DNA of 64,000 nt from Brachybacterium paraconglomeratum (GCF_003994255.1 NZ_ML133856.1:1-64000); one strand, 5' to 3'; shown: positions 49,718-59,497, counted from the first letter of the stretch. The notes: a model not told the origin generated them from the sequence alone. Made by a program: numbers and translations.

Positions 49718-50880
49718 GCCGGCTCCTGCGTCAGGAGCTCGGTGACCAGCTCACGGGCGGCCCGATCAGCACCTCGGCGTCGCACGTCCAGCAGCGGGAC
49801 CGCGCCGCGGGTGCTGTCGCGGAAGGAGGTGGCGAGGGGGAGGTCGAGGTCCTCGGCGACATCGGCGGGGGAGAGCCCGCGACCGCGCCGCACCACCGCT
49901 CTCGTGAGCCCGGCCGGCGGCGACCACTCCCGCAGCCGCCGCGCGGCGGACCGCACCGCATGGTCGCTCGCGGGCAGCACCAGCAGGAGCTCATCCAGGT
50001 GCGGGACCGCGCAGGGGACGAGCGCAGCGGCGAGGTCCACCACGACCGTGCCGTCGAGGGGGCCGAGCGCCGCGAGCACGCGCGGCAGGTCCTCCTGGTC
50101 GGGGCCGGCCCTCTCCCCGGCCACGAGCAGGTGCACCTCGTCGATGCGCGGCAGACCCGAGCGCAGGGCCTCGCCGTCGTCGACGCCGAGCGAGGCGGTC
50201 TGCGACCAGTCCAGGCCCGGGGCGCCATTCGCCTCGACCAGCAGGTCGAGCCCTCCGCCCAGCGGATCCGCGTCCAGCAGCACGACGGGTCCGTGGCGGC
50301 GCGCGGCCCCGGCGAGCCGGGCGGCGAAGCTCGAGGCGCCGGCCCCGCCGCACCCTCCGGTCACGCCGATCAGCCGGGCGCCCGAGCGGGTGCGGGTGAG
50401 CTCGGAAAGGCGCGAGAGCAGCTCCTCCGAGGCCGAGGGCAGCGGCAGGACCGCGAGGGCACCGGCCTCGAGCGCGAGGGGCCACAGCTCGGCGGGCACC
50501 TCCTCGGCGGCGAGGACGACGATCAGCGGGGCGCGGCCCAGGGCGGCGCCGGGGCAGCGCGGCGCCCCGTCGCGGAGGGTCTCGGCAGGGACGACGGTGC
50601 AGCCCGCCGTCTCATGGGGCTCCTCGAGGAGCCAGGAGCCGGCCGCCGTGGCATGGTCCGCCACGAGCTCCCGCAGGGGACCCTCCGGTCCCACCCATCG
50701 GACACCCCGACGGGGCCTCCCGGGGCTCTCGGCGCGGTCCTGCCCGGCGCCCGGGAAGCGGGAGCGGGGCCGTCGCGGCGCGCGGGCCGGGGAGGGGTCG
50801 AGGGAGGCGGGAGCTGAGGTCCGCCCGGGCCCTGCAGAGCTCGGCGAGCGGTCGGCGGCGGAGGTGATCGTGCTGGTCAT
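49714..50880 (-). CDS. ssd: Ssd/CpaE-like MinD-superfamily protein of the tad locus
   Basis: A 388-residue ParA/MinD-fold protein. The nucleotide-binding start LIGVTGGCGGAGASSFAARL (about residue 168) has a deviant Walker A (no Lys after the Gly run), as in Ssd and TadZ/CpaE pilus-localising proteins. VVLLDADPLGGGLDLL and VVVDLAA follow. About 60 disordered Pro/Arg-rich residues lead in. Ssd affects septum placement in mycobacteria; its place at the head of the tad operon suggests polar targeting of the pilus machine. The start is uncertain: ATG 50880 has no clear ribosome-binding site. Confidence 0.8.
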   Translation of the reverse strand: MTSTITSAADRSPSSAGPGRTSAPASLDPSPARAPRRPRSRFPGAGQDRAESPGRPRRGVRWVGPEGPLRELVADHATAAGSWLLEEPHETAGCTVVPAETLRDGAPRCPGAALGRAPLIVVLAAEEVPAELWPLALEAGALAVLPLPSASEELLSRLSELTRTRSGARLIGVTGGCGGAGASSFAARLAGAARRHGPVVLLDADPLGGGLDLLVEANGAPGLDWSQTASLGVDDGEALRSGLPRIDEVHLLVAGERAGPDQEDLPRVLAALGPLDGTVVVDLAAALVPCAVPHLDELLLVLPASDHAVRSAARRLREWSPPAGLTRAVVRRGRGLSPADVAEDLDLPLATSFRDSTRGAVPLLDVRRRGADRAARELVTELLTQEPA

Positions 50881-51142
50881 GCCGCCATCGTGGCGAGCAC
50901 GGGCGGAGGACGACAGGCCGTCGGCGCGACGGTGGACGGACGGGGTCTGTGGAGGAGAGGTCGCCGGGACGAGGGTCCTTGCGTCCTCTCCTCCGGGCGC
51001 GTAGTGTGAGCTGTACCACGACGGATACCGGCATCGGAACCCACGTACGACTGGTCCCCGCAACGGACCGGCTGTGAGACGTCGACAGCGTCACCGCAGC
51101 TGCTTCACGTGTACGCCTGATCCCGATGCAGACGGCCCGTCA
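50881..51142. other. Intergenic region upstream of the tad operon
   Basis: No gene supported. It should hold the tad promoter on the minus strand. One Crp-like site is seen at 51005-51020. Low-quality open frames here lack family resemblance and good start signals. Confidence 0.5.
51005..51020. promoter_or_regulatory. Candidate Crp/GlxR site upstream of the tad operon
   Basis: TGTGAGCTGTACCACG has TGTGA-N6-CCACG form. One half is the perfect consensus and the other equals the half-site in the operator upstream of crp. It lies about 125 nt before the ssd start. Confidence 0.4.
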
Positions 51143-51177
51143 GGAGCGGCGGTGCGACTCGATCGCACCGCCGCTCC
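51143..51177 (-). terminator. Hairpin after xth
   Basis: Perfect 15-bp stem with a 5-nt loop, 45 nt past the xth stop on the minus strand. Confidence 0.75.
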
Positions 51178-51222
51178 ACCATGTCCGGACGCGGTGCGGG
51201 AGCCGCCCGGGCCGGAGCGTCC

Positions 51223-52023
51223 TCAGAGCTCCAGGTCCACCACGACCGGCGCGTGGTCCGAGGCGCCCTTGCCCTTGCGCTCCTCGCGGTCGATGAACGA
51301 CCCGGTGACCGCCTTCTGCACGGCGGGGGAGCCGAGCACGAAGTCGATGCGCATGCCCTCCTTCTTCGGGAAGCGCAGCGCCTGGTAGTCCCAGTAGGTG
51401 TACACCCCGGGCCCGGGGTGCTCGGGCCGCACGACGTCGGCGAAGCCCTCGTCCACGACCGCGCGGAAGGCCGCCCGCTCCGGCTCGGTGACGTGGGTCT
51501 TGCCCTCGAAGAAGTCCATGTCCCACACGTCGTCGTCCTGCGGGGCCACGTTGAAGTCGCCGACGAGCGCGACCTTCGCCGCCGCGTCCCCGGCGAGCTC
51601 GCGCGCGCCCTCGGCGCGCAGCGCCTCGAGCCAGCGCAGCTTGTAGGGGTAGTGCGGGTGCTCCAGCTCGCGGCCGTTGGGTACGTACAGCGACCAGATC
51701 CGCAGCCCGTCCCCGACGATCCCGCCGAGCGCCCGGGCCTCGACCACCCCGGTCTCGTCCTCGGGCCAGGTGGGAACGGCCGGGAGCTCCGTGCGCACGT
51801 CGGACAGGCCCACGCGCGAGATCAGCGCGACACCGTTCCACTGGTTCAGTCCGTGCGCCGCGACCTCGTAGCCGGCCGCCTCAAGGGCTGTGAGGTCGAG
51901 CTGGGCGGGCTTGGCCTTGATCTCCTGCAGGGCGAGGACGTCCACCTCGTGCCGTTCGAGGAAGGCGAGCACGCGGTCCATCCGGGCCCGCAGCGAGTTG
52001 ATGTTCCAGGTCGCGATGCGCAT
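51223..52023 (-). CDS. xth: Exodeoxyribonuclease III
   Basis: A 266-residue AP endonuclease/3'-exonuclease of the EEP superfamily. Motifs in order: WNINSLRAR, LALQEIKAK (catalytic Glu), WSLYVPNGRE, LVGDFNVAP (Asp/Asn), YTYWDYQALRFPKKEGMRID and the final SDHAPVVVDLEL (Asp-His). ATG 52023 has TAGGAT 7 nt upstream, a leaderless start. It is divergent from the SDR gene (80 nt between starts). Confidence 0.94.
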   Translation of the reverse strand: MRIATWNINSLRARMDRVLAFLERHEVDVLALQEIKAKPAQLDLTALEAAGYEVAAHGLNQWNGVALISRVGLSDVRTELPAVPTWPEDETGVVEARALGGIVGDGLRIWSLYVPNGRELEHPHYPYKLRWLEALRAEGARELAGDAAAKVALVGDFNVAPQDDDVWDMDFFEGKTHVTEPERAAFRAVVDEGFADVVRPEHPGPGVYTYWDYQALRFPKKEGMRIDFVLGSPAVQKAVTGSFIDREERKGKGASDHAPVVVDLEL

Positions 52024-52103
52024 GCCGCCGATCCTACGGGGCGCGGGCGCGCGTCCGCCTCGAACGGTCCATGGCAGGCTCCGGACCTGCGTAGACTCTG
52101 TCC

Positions 52104-52955
52104 ATGGCGCGCGCACTCGTCACGGGATCCACTTCAGGGCTGGGACTCGAGTTCGGCTGGCAGCTGGCCGGCACCGGGCACGACCTGGTCCTCGTCTCTC
52201 GTGACGAGGACCGGCTGCGCGCCGTCGCCGAGCAGATCCGGGACGTCCACGACGTCACCGTCGAGGTGATGTCGGTCGACCTCTCCGACCGCCGCGAGCT
52301 CGAGCGGGTCGAGGTCCGTCTGACCGATCCTGTCGACCCCGTCGACCTGCTCGTGAACAATGCCGGCTACGGGCTGCGCGGCGGCTTCCTCGAGGTGGGC
52401 GTCGAGGACCACGAGAAGCAGCTCGACACCCTGATGCGGGCCGTGCTCGTGCTCTCCCACGCCGCGGCCCGGACCATGGTCCAGCGCCGCCGCGGAGCGA
52501 TCCTCAACGTCAGCTCCCTCGCCGGATACACCACCGCCGGCCCCTACGCGGCCTCCAAGAGCTGGGTCACCGTGTTCACCGAGTCCCTCGCCATGGAGCT
52601 CAAGGGCACCGGCGTCACCGCCACCGCCCTGCTGCCCGGCTTCGTCCAGACCGAGTTCCACGAGCGGGCCGCGATGTCGATGGACGGGCTGCCGCGCATC
52701 ACCTGGCTGAAGGCGCCGTACGTCGTCGAGCAGGCGCTGAAGGACGCGGCCAAGGGCTCGGTCCTGTCGATCCCGTCGGTGAAGTACCGCACCGCGGGGG
52801 AGATGTCCCGGATCGCGCCGCGACCGCTCGTGCGCGCCATGACCTCCCCGAACTGGTACCGACGCCTGCAGGCGCGGTCGGTGGATCGCTCCCGGCGTCG
52901 GGCCTCCCGCCGCAACCTCCGCGCCCCCTGGCAGCGCGAGGACGACGCTCTCTGA
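52104..52955 (+). CDS. Short-chain dehydrogenase/reductase
   Basis: A 283-residue SDR. The cofactor motif is TGSTSGLG (about residues 7-14), with Arg in VLVSRDEDRL suggesting NADP(H). Further: NNAGYGLRG, ILNVSSLAGY (catalytic Ser) and YAASKSW (catalytic Tyr and Lys). The C-terminal ~50 residues are basic (RRLQARSVDRSRRRASRRNL). The substrate is unknown; the DltE/YqjQ-like classical group fits. Leaderless start (TAGACT, 6-nt gap). Confidence 0.87.
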   Translation: MARALVTGSTSGLGLEFGWQLAGTGHDLVLVSRDEDRLRAVAEQIRDVHDVTVEVMSVDLSDRRELERVEVRLTDPVDPVDLLVNNAGYGLRGGFLEVGVEDHEKQLDTLMRAVLVLSHAAARTMVQRRRGAILNVSSLAGYTTAGPYAASKSWVTVFTESLAMELKGTGVTATALLPGFVQTEFHERAAMSMDGLPRITWLKAPYVVEQALKDAAKGSVLSIPSVKYRTAGEMSRIAPRPLVRAMTSPNWYRRLQARSVDRSRRRASRRNLRAPWQREDDAL

Positions 52956-52983
52956 CGGGGTGGGCATCCACTACCCTGACCGC

Positions 52984-53583
52984 ATGTCCTCCACCAGCAC
53001 GGATCCCGTCCACCAGCTCCCGATCGACGAGGCCCGCGAGCGTCTGCGCGTCCTCATCCGCGACCTCGCCGTGGTGCGCGGCCGCGTCACCCTCTCCTCG
53101 GGAGCGGAGGCGGACCACTACGTGGACCTGCGCCGCATCACCCTGCACCACGAGGCCGCGCCGCTCGTCGGCCGCGTCATGCTCGACCTGCTGCGGCGCG
53201 AGGGCCTCGTGCCCGGCGTCGAGGCCGTCGGCGGCCTGACCCTGGGCGCGGACCCCGTGGCGACCTCGATCCTGCACGCCTCCGCCGCCGATCCGGCGCT
53301 CGATGCGCTGGACGCCTTCGTGGTCCGCAAGGCGAACAAGGCCCACGGCCTGCAGCGCCGCATCGAGGGCCCGGACGTCACGGGCCGTCGCGTCGTCGCG
53401 GTCGAGGACACCTCCACCACCGGTGGCAGCGTGCTCACGGCCTGCGAGGCGCTCGCCGAGGCCGGCGCGGACATCGCCGCGGTCGCCGTGATCGTGCACC
53501 GCGCCGACGCCTCCCGCGACGCGGTCGAGCAGGCCGGGCACCGCTACCTCTCCGCCTACGACATCTCCGAGCTGGAGATCTGA
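52984..53583 (+). CDS. pyrE: Orotate phosphoribosyltransferase
   Basis: A 199-residue enzyme making OMP from orotate and PRPP. The PRPP loop is VVAVEDTSTTGGSVL. Family text: GRVTLSSGAEADHYVDLRRIT, GGLTLGADPVATSIL and FVVRKANKAHG with the catalytic Lys region. TACCCT 6 nt before ATG 52984 gives a leaderless start. The rest of the pyr genes are elsewhere, as is usual for actinobacterial pyrE. Confidence 0.94.
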   Translation: MSSTSTDPVHQLPIDEARERLRVLIRDLAVVRGRVTLSSGAEADHYVDLRRITLHHEAAPLVGRVMLDLLRREGLVPGVEAVGGLTLGADPVATSILHASAADPALDALDAFVVRKANKAHGLQRRIEGPDVTGRRVVAVEDTSTTGGSVLTACEALAEAGADIAAVAVIVHRADASRDAVEQAGHRYLSAYDISELEI

Positions 53584-53658
53584 GACCGACCCGGTCCTCG
53601 CCGCCCGTGCGGACCTGGTCGGACGGCGCGCTGCCCCGTCCGGCCGGGCCCGCTCCGG

Positions 53659-54588
53659 TCAGACCTGGTCGGCGGCGAAGGTGTCGCAGGAGGCGATCGT
53701 GCCCTGCTCGTAGCCGGTGGTGAACCAGGCCCGACGCTGCTCCGAGGAGCCGTGGGTCCAGGTCTCCGGCCGCACCTGCCCGCCGGCGACGTCGCCCTGG
53801 ATGTGGTCGTCGCCCACGGCGCTGGCGGCCGAGAGCGCGGACTCGATGTCCTCCGCGGTCAGCGGCTGCAGCATCGCATTGCCCTCGTCGTCCACCGAGT
53901 TCGCGGCGTGGTGCGCCCACACCCCGGCGTAGCAGTCGGCCTGCAGCTCGAGCCGCACCCCGTCGGACTGCGGACCGGTCTGCGAGCGGTCCGCGGTCTC
54001 CATCACCCCGGTGAGGTACTGGATGTGGTGGCCGTACTCGTGGGCGACCACGTACATCTTCGCGAGCTGCCCGCCGTCGGCCCCGTACTGGGTGGCCAGA
54101 GAGTCGAAGAAGGACACGTCGACGTAGAGGGTCATGTCGGCCGGGCAGTAGAAGGGGCCGACGTCGGCGGTCGCCGCGCCGCAGCCGGTCTGCACCTGGT
54201 CCTCGAAGACATGGCCCTGTGCCTCGACGAAGTCGATGCCCTCGGCGGGGGCGAGCTGCCCCCACGTGGAGTCCGCGGACTCCACGGTCGCTTGGACCAG
54301 GCAGTCGTCGCGCTCGTTGGCGTCGGCGCCGGTGAGGCAGTGGTCCAGCGAGCCGCCCTCGGCCGCCGGCCCCTGCTGCGTGCTGCTGCCGCCGCCGAGC
54401 AGGTCCAGCGGATTGCCGCCGATCAGCGTGTAGATCAGGACCACCACGAGCAGCAGGCAGCCGGCGCCGCCGCCGAGCTTGAGCCCGCCTCCGCCCCGCC
54501 CGCCGCCGCGCGGGGAGAAGCCGCCCCCGCCGCGACCAGCGGCGGAGACGTTGTCGGAGCGGATCTCCGCGTTCGGGTTGAAGGTCAT
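53659..54588 (-). CDS. Neutral zinc metallopeptidase (YpfJ-like)
   Basis: A 309-residue membrane-anchored predicted metalloprotease. A Gly/Arg-rich cytoplasmic tail (residues 1-40) precedes one transmembrane helix (CLLLVVVLIYTLIGG). The external domain has the zinc-binding motif HEYGHHIQYLTG and family text MTLYVDVSFFDSLATQYGA, ELQADCYAGVWAHHA and GSSEQRRAWFTTGYEQG. Substrate unknown. TACTCT with a 6-nt gap to ATG 54588 makes it leaderless. It is convergent with pyrE. Confidence 0.9.
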   Translation of the reverse strand: MTFNPNAEIRSDNVSAAGRGGGGFSPRGGGRGGGGLKLGGGAGCLLLVVVLIYTLIGGNPLDLLGGGSSTQQGPAAEGGSLDHCLTGADANERDDCLVQATVESADSTWGQLAPAEGIDFVEAQGHVFEDQVQTGCGAATADVGPFYCPADMTLYVDVSFFDSLATQYGADGGQLAKMYVVAHEYGHHIQYLTGVMETADRSQTGPQSDGVRLELQADCYAGVWAHHAANSVDDEGNAMLQPLTAEDIESALSAASAVGDDHIQGDVAGGQVRPETWTHGSSEQRRAWFTTGYEQGTIASCDTFAADQV

Positions 54589-54693
54589 GCGCACAGAGTA
54601 GACCGGGAGTCCGCTGTGAACAGCCGGAACAGCGTTCGTGGAGGTCCTGGGCAGGGGGCGGGCGGGCCGGGGCGCGCGCCCGGGGCGGGCACC

Positions 54694-54699
54694 TAGACT
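54694..54699 (+). promoter_or_regulatory. Candidate -10 box of the DedA gene
   Basis: TAGACT would start a transcript near 54706, leaving a leader of about 50 nt before ATG 54756. Confidence 0.4.
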
Positions 54700-54755
54700 C
54701 GGGGGCGGGCCGACGAGGTCCGACTCCTCCACCACGACCTCCGGGAGCCACCTGC

Positions 54756-55496
54756 ATGAACATCGTCGACTGGGCCGTCTCGACCATGGACGCCCTCGGG
54801 CCGCTCGGCGTGTTCCTGCTGATCTTCCTCGAGAACATCTTCCCGCCGATCCCCTCCGAGGTGATCCTGCCGCTGGCGGGGGTGACCTCCGCCGGGCCGA
54901 ACCAGTCGTTCTGGCTGATGCTGCTGGCCTCGATCGCGGGATCCGTCGTCGGGGCGTGGCTGCTCTACGGGATCGGGCGCCTGCTGGGCCCCGAGCGGCT
55001 GCGGGTCCTCTTCATCCGCCTGCCGCTGGTGCACGTGGAGGACTACGACAAGACCGTCGCGTTCATGGACGAGCACGGCTACAAGGCGATCTTCTTCGGT
55101 CGCTTCGTGCCCGGCATCCGCTCGCTGATCTCGATCCCGGCCGGCCTCTACGCGATGCCGATCGGGATGTTCACCCTGCTCACCGCGATCGGCAGCGGCA
55201 TCTGGAACACCCTGTTCATCACCATCGGCTACTTCATGGGCTCGAACTGGACCGTCATCGAGCCCTACACCGACATCTTCTCCAACGTCGCCTACGCGGT
55301 GATCCTGCTGGTGGTGCTGTGGTTCGCGGTCAAGCTCGTGCTGCGCGAGAAGAAGCGCCGCGAGCTGGGCCTGCCCGATCCCGACGCGGAGGAGATCGCG
55401 GAGCTGGACCAGGAGAAGGCCGAGGAGAAGGCCGAGCCGGGCCAGGGGGCCACCGGGTCCGCCGACTCCTCGGAGGAGCGCGCCGAGGAGCGATGA
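54756..55496 (+). CDS. DedA-family membrane protein
   Basis: A 246-residue DedA protein. Motifs: FLENIFPPIPSEVILPLAG, GSVVGAWLLYGIGRLLG and GRFVPGIRSLISIPAGLYAMP (the conserved F/GRFxPGxR motif). The C-terminal 50 residues are a charged cytoplasmic tail. DedA proteins act in undecaprenyl-phosphate or phospholipid flipping and membrane homeostasis. The TrmH gene overlaps its stop by 4 nt. Confidence 0.92.
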   Translation: MNIVDWAVSTMDALGPLGVFLLIFLENIFPPIPSEVILPLAGVTSAGPNQSFWLMLLASIAGSVVGAWLLYGIGRLLGPERLRVLFIRLPLVHVEDYDKTVAFMDEHGYKAIFFGRFVPGIRSLISIPAGLYAMPIGMFTLLTAIGSGIWNTLFITIGYFMGSNWTVIEPYTDIFSNVAYAVILLVVLWFAVKLVLREKKRRELGLPDPDAEEIAELDQEKAEEKAEPGQGATGSADSSEERAEER

Positions 55497-56143
55497 GCGA
55501 GGCTCCCCGCGCAGCGGACCCCGGCCGCGAGGTCGGCGTCGGCCCCCATCCCGAGCCCTGGCCCGAGGATCCCCGCCTGGACCCCGAGCTGCTCGCCGGC
55601 GGCGACCGTCGCAACGTGGAGGACCGCTTCCGCTACTGGCGGCGAGAGGCGATCATCGCCGAGCTCGACACCCGCCGCCACGACCTCCACGTCGCGATCG
55701 AGAACCTCGAGCACGACGCGAACATCGGCTCCGTGGTGCGCACCGCGAACGCCTTCGCCGTCGGCGCCTTCCACATCGTCGGCAGGCGCCGCTGGAACCG
55801 GCGGGGCGCCATGGTCACCGACCGCTACCAGCACGAGATCCACCACCCCGACGCCGCTCACCTGATCGCCTGGGCGCGGGAGGAGGGCAGGCCACTGGTC
55901 GCGATAGATCTGGTGCCCGGGGCGGTCCCGCTCGAGCGCACCGCCCTGCCCCGGAACGCCGTGCTCGTGGTGGGGCAGGAGGGGCCCGGGGTGAGCCGCG
56001 AGATGCTGGAGGCGGCGGATCTCGTCGTCGGCATCTCCCAGTTCGGCTCGACCCGCTCGCTCAACGTCGCCGCGGCCGCCGCGATCGCGATGCACGCCTG
56101 GGTCCTCCAGCATGCCGAGATCCCCGAGGGCCCGCTGCGCTGA
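55493..56143 (+). CDS. TrmH/SpoU-family RNA 2'-O-methyltransferase
   Basis: A 216-residue SPOUT methyltransferase. Motif 1 is NLEHDANIGSVVRTANAFAVG with the catalytic Asn/Arg, motif 2 is VLVVGQEGPGVS, and motif 3 is ISQFGSTRSLNVAAAAAIAM. It would methylate a ribose 2'-OH in tRNA or rRNA; the target is not readable. ATG 55493 overlaps the DedA stop. Confidence 0.9.
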   Translation: MSEAPRAADPGREVGVGPHPEPWPEDPRLDPELLAGGDRRNVEDRFRYWRREAIIAELDTRRHDLHVAIENLEHDANIGSVVRTANAFAVGAFHIVGRRRWNRRGAMVTDRYQHEIHHPDAAHLIAWAREEGRPLVAIDLVPGAVPLERTALPRNAVLVVGQEGPGVSREMLEAADLVVGISQFGSTRSLNVAAAAAIAMHAWVLQHAEIPEGPLR

Positions 56144-56349
56144 GCGGAGCGGGCGACGGACGGCGCCGGAGACGCGCACGGCCGGGCCGCGCCGTCCACG
56201 CCCTGACCGACGTCCTGCGCCCCGACGTCCACGCGGGACCTCCGGACGGAGCATGCCGGGTGCGCTGTGGAACAATGGGCACGATCGGACGACCCCGCGC
56301 GGAGCACCGCCGGTCGTCATCGACCCCACCGACGAAGGAGAGTGCCCCC

Positions 56350-57378
<1,029 letters not shown>

Positions 57379-57422
57379 GCGACGAGCTGATGCGCTGAGC
57401 GCCGACCCGGCGCCTGCACGAG

Positions 57423-57456
57423 AAGGACCCCGGAGCCCCATGGCTCCGGGGTCCTT
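57423..57456 (+). terminator. Terminator of fbaA
   Basis: Perfect 15-bp stem with a 4-nt loop (CCAT), 45 nt past the stop, followed by a short pyrimidine run (CCCTGTCC). Confidence 0.85.
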
Positions 57457-57490
57457 CCCTGTCCGGAGACGACCCGGTCGCCTCGGCCCG

Positions 57491-57570
57491 CCGCGCTGCT
57501 CCTGCGCCTCCCGCGGCGCTCCTGCCCCGCCCGCGTTGCTCCTGCCCCGCCCGCGTTGCTCCTGCCCCGC
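57491..57570 (+). repeat. Four 20-nt tandem repeats
   Basis: Units start at 57491, 57511, 57531 and 57551. The last two are identical (CCGCGTTGCTCCTGCCCCGC); the first two differ at a few positions. They are non-coding, between the fbaA terminator and a large inverted repeat. A copy-number-variable locus is likely. Confidence 0.85.
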
Positions 57571-57591
57571 GCGCGGCGGGGCGGCGAGGTC

Positions 57592-57643
57592 TTGTGAGTC
57601 CCAGGACCCATGCGCTGTCACGCATGGGTCCTGGGACTCACAA
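57592..57643. repeat. 23-bp perfect inverted repeat
   Basis: The arms 57592-57614 and 57621-57643 are perfect reverse complements around a 6-nt loop (CTGTCA). Half sequence begins TTGTGAGTCCCAGGACCC. It stands alone in a 384-nt gap (57379-57762), well beyond the fbaA terminator. It may be a dispersed palindromic element or a terminator for the opposing DUF2516 transcript. The remaining 57644-57762 is G-rich spacer with nothing else recognisable. Confidence 0.8.
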
Positions 57644-57762
57644 AAGGTGGCGGCCCGCAGGGCGCCCGACGGGGTGCACGAGTGGCGGCCGAGGGACGGC
57701 CGTCGAGGCGGCGGTCGGGGCGGCCGGCGGGGTGGCCCCGGGGGTGGCCGGCGGCCGTCAGC

Positions 57763-58080
57763 TCACCAGCGGTTCCCGGCGGCGCGGCCCATGACCCGCT
57801 TCAGTGCGGGCAGCACGTCGGCCAGGAAGATCCCGGCGATGATCACGCCGGCCAGCATGAACAGCATGTTGCTGCCGCGGCCGATCGGGTACGGCAGGGA
57901 GAGGAAGCCCAGCAGCATCGCGACGCCGGTCAGCACGCACCAGAACACCTTCGAGCGCTTGCCCGCGGCCGTGTAGGCGTCGGGGCGGAAGCGCAGCGCG
58001 TTGACGAACGCCCAGATCTCGAGGGCGAGCAGGGCCACGGCGAGGACCAGGAAGATCCACATCTGGATGAGGGCGATCAT
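57763..58080 (-). CDS. DUF2516 membrane protein
   Basis: A 105-residue protein with three hydrophobic helices (MWIFLVLAVALLALEIWAFVNAL, VFWCVLTGVAMLLGFL, MLFMLAGVIIAGIFLADVLPAL) and the family text RPDAYTAAGKRSK between the first two. It is restricted to actinobacteria as far as I recall; the function is unknown. TATCCT with a 6-nt gap to ATG 58080 gives a leaderless start. Confidence 0.82.
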   Translation of the reverse strand: MIALIQMWIFLVLAVALLALEIWAFVNALRFRPDAYTAAGKRSKVFWCVLTGVAMLLGFLSLPYPIGRGSNMLFMLAGVIIAGIFLADVLPALKRVMGRAAGNRW

Positions 58081-58198
58081 CGCCCCAGGATAGGGGCGCG
58101 CCCTGGACGCTCCCCCGCAGACGCGCCCCTCACCCCCTGGACCGCGCTGCTCGCGCCCGGGGCGCCGCGGCGACCGCGCCCCGGGCCGCACCGCCCGC

Positions 58199-59497
58199 TC
58201 AGCGGCGGCGGTCGGGGTCCGAGCGGTCCGTGATCAGCAGCTCGAGCGCCTCGGTCGTGGCGGGCGGCTCCACGGCCTTCATCTCCATCGTCATCGGGCG
58301 CGGGCCGATCGCGTCGCCGTCGGCGGCGATGACCAGGCTCGGCAGGAACTTCTTCGCCTCTGCGGCGGTGAGCCCCGTGGCCTGCAGCAGGTCGATCGCG
58401 AGCGAGCGCAGCTGGATGGTGAGGGTCACGCCCTCGAAGTGGCCGGCTCGCCCCGGCCGCAGCCCCTCGTCGTTGCGCAGCAGCATCTCGGGGGTGAGAT
58501 AGGAGCCGAACAGCCGCAGCTGGCGACGTGCCGTGGTGAAGTCGACCTCCTCATGGGTGACGGCGACCCGCAGCTCCTGCACGGCGTCGCGGGCGGCGAG
58601 CAGCGCGTCGGCGAGGGTCGAATGGGCGTCCCCGCGCACGGCCTCCAGGAACTCCGCCTGGCGGCGTGCGATCACGCGCAGGTTCCGCATCGCCCGGTCG
58701 GAGCCGACCAGCAGGTGCTGGATGCGCTCGACCTCCTCGGCATGGCGCAGCCCGGTGGGGGAGAAGGTCGCCATCTCGTTGGCGACGTCATTGGCCAGGC
58801 TCCACTCGTCGGTGTACTTCTGGGAGACGTCGCGCAGATTCCGCAGCGTCGCCCGCGCCACCCCGCGGTCCCCGGTGCGGGCGGAGACGGCAAGGCTGAC
58901 CAGCGCGTCCTCGAGCTCACGGTAGAAGGAGTCCGCGGCACGGGACTGGAGTCGGCGCGGGTTGCCGGAGAGCAGCAGGTGGATGACGAGCGCCACGCTC
59001 ACGCCGGTGAGCGCGTCCAGCACCCGCCCTCCCGGGGTCATGGTGGGGGTGGCCGGCATGATCATCACCAGCAGCGACTGGATGGTGACCTGGAAGCCGA
59101 AGAGATTGCTGGACTCGAGGAAGCGCGCGAGCATCCCCGCGCCGAACACGACCACCAGGATCTGCCACGCGCCGGAGCCGATCACCTGGCGGGCCAGCTC
59201 CCCCAGGAGCACGCCGAGCATCACGCCGCAGCCCAGCTCGACCACTTTGCGCATCTTCTTCTCGATGCCGAAGCCGATGATGATGAAGGCGACGATCGAG
59301 GAGAAGAACGGGAACTCGTGCCCCCACACGAACTGGCTGATCAGATAGGCGAGCGAAGCGGCGAGCGCCGCGCGGGCGACCGTGAGCGCGTCGGCGCGGC
59401 CGCGGGAGACGCCGCCGCGCAGCCGGCCGGACAGGGCGCCGCGGACGCGCTCGATGACGGGCAGCGGCCCGGTGGGCGTGAGCGAGAAGTGCTTCAT
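58199..59497 (-). CDS. FUSC-family (aromatic acid exporter-like) membrane protein
   Basis: A 432-residue protein. The N-terminal ~190 residues hold about six hydrophobic helices (ARAALAASLAYLISQFVWG, FFSSIVAFIIIGFG). The remaining ~240 residues are a cytoplasmic helical domain with LRNLRDVSQKYTDEW and RQAEFLEAVRG. This matches the ArAE_1/FUSC_2 group of small-molecule efflux-like proteins; the substrate is unknown. ATG 59497 overlaps the preceding gene by 4 nt. Confidence 0.8.
   Translation of the reverse strand: MKHFSLTPTGPLPVIERVRGALSGRLRGGVSRGRADALTVARAALAASLAYLISQFVWGHEFPFFSSIVAFIIIGFGIEKKMRKVVELGCGVMLGVLLGELARQVIGSGAWQILVVVFGAGMLARFLESSNLFGFQVTIQSLLVMIMPATPTMTPGGRVLDALTGVSVALVIHLLLSGNPRRLQSRAADSFYRELEDALVSLAVSARTGDRGVARATLRNLRDVSQKYTDEWSLANDVANEMATFSPTGLRHAEEVERIQHLLVGSDRAMRNLRVIARRQAEFLEAVRGDAHSTLADALLAARDAVQELRVAVTHEEVDFTTARRQLRLFGSYLTPEMLLRNDEGLRPGRAGHFEGVTLTIQLRSLAIDLLQATGLTAAEAKKFLPSLVIAADGDAIGPRPMTMEMKAVEPPATTEALELLITDRSDPDRRR

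Noticed and set aside
51021-51142. Possible small gene or RNA in the gap before the tad operon
   Set aside because: No start signal, no hairpin besides the xth terminator, and no protein-like composition.
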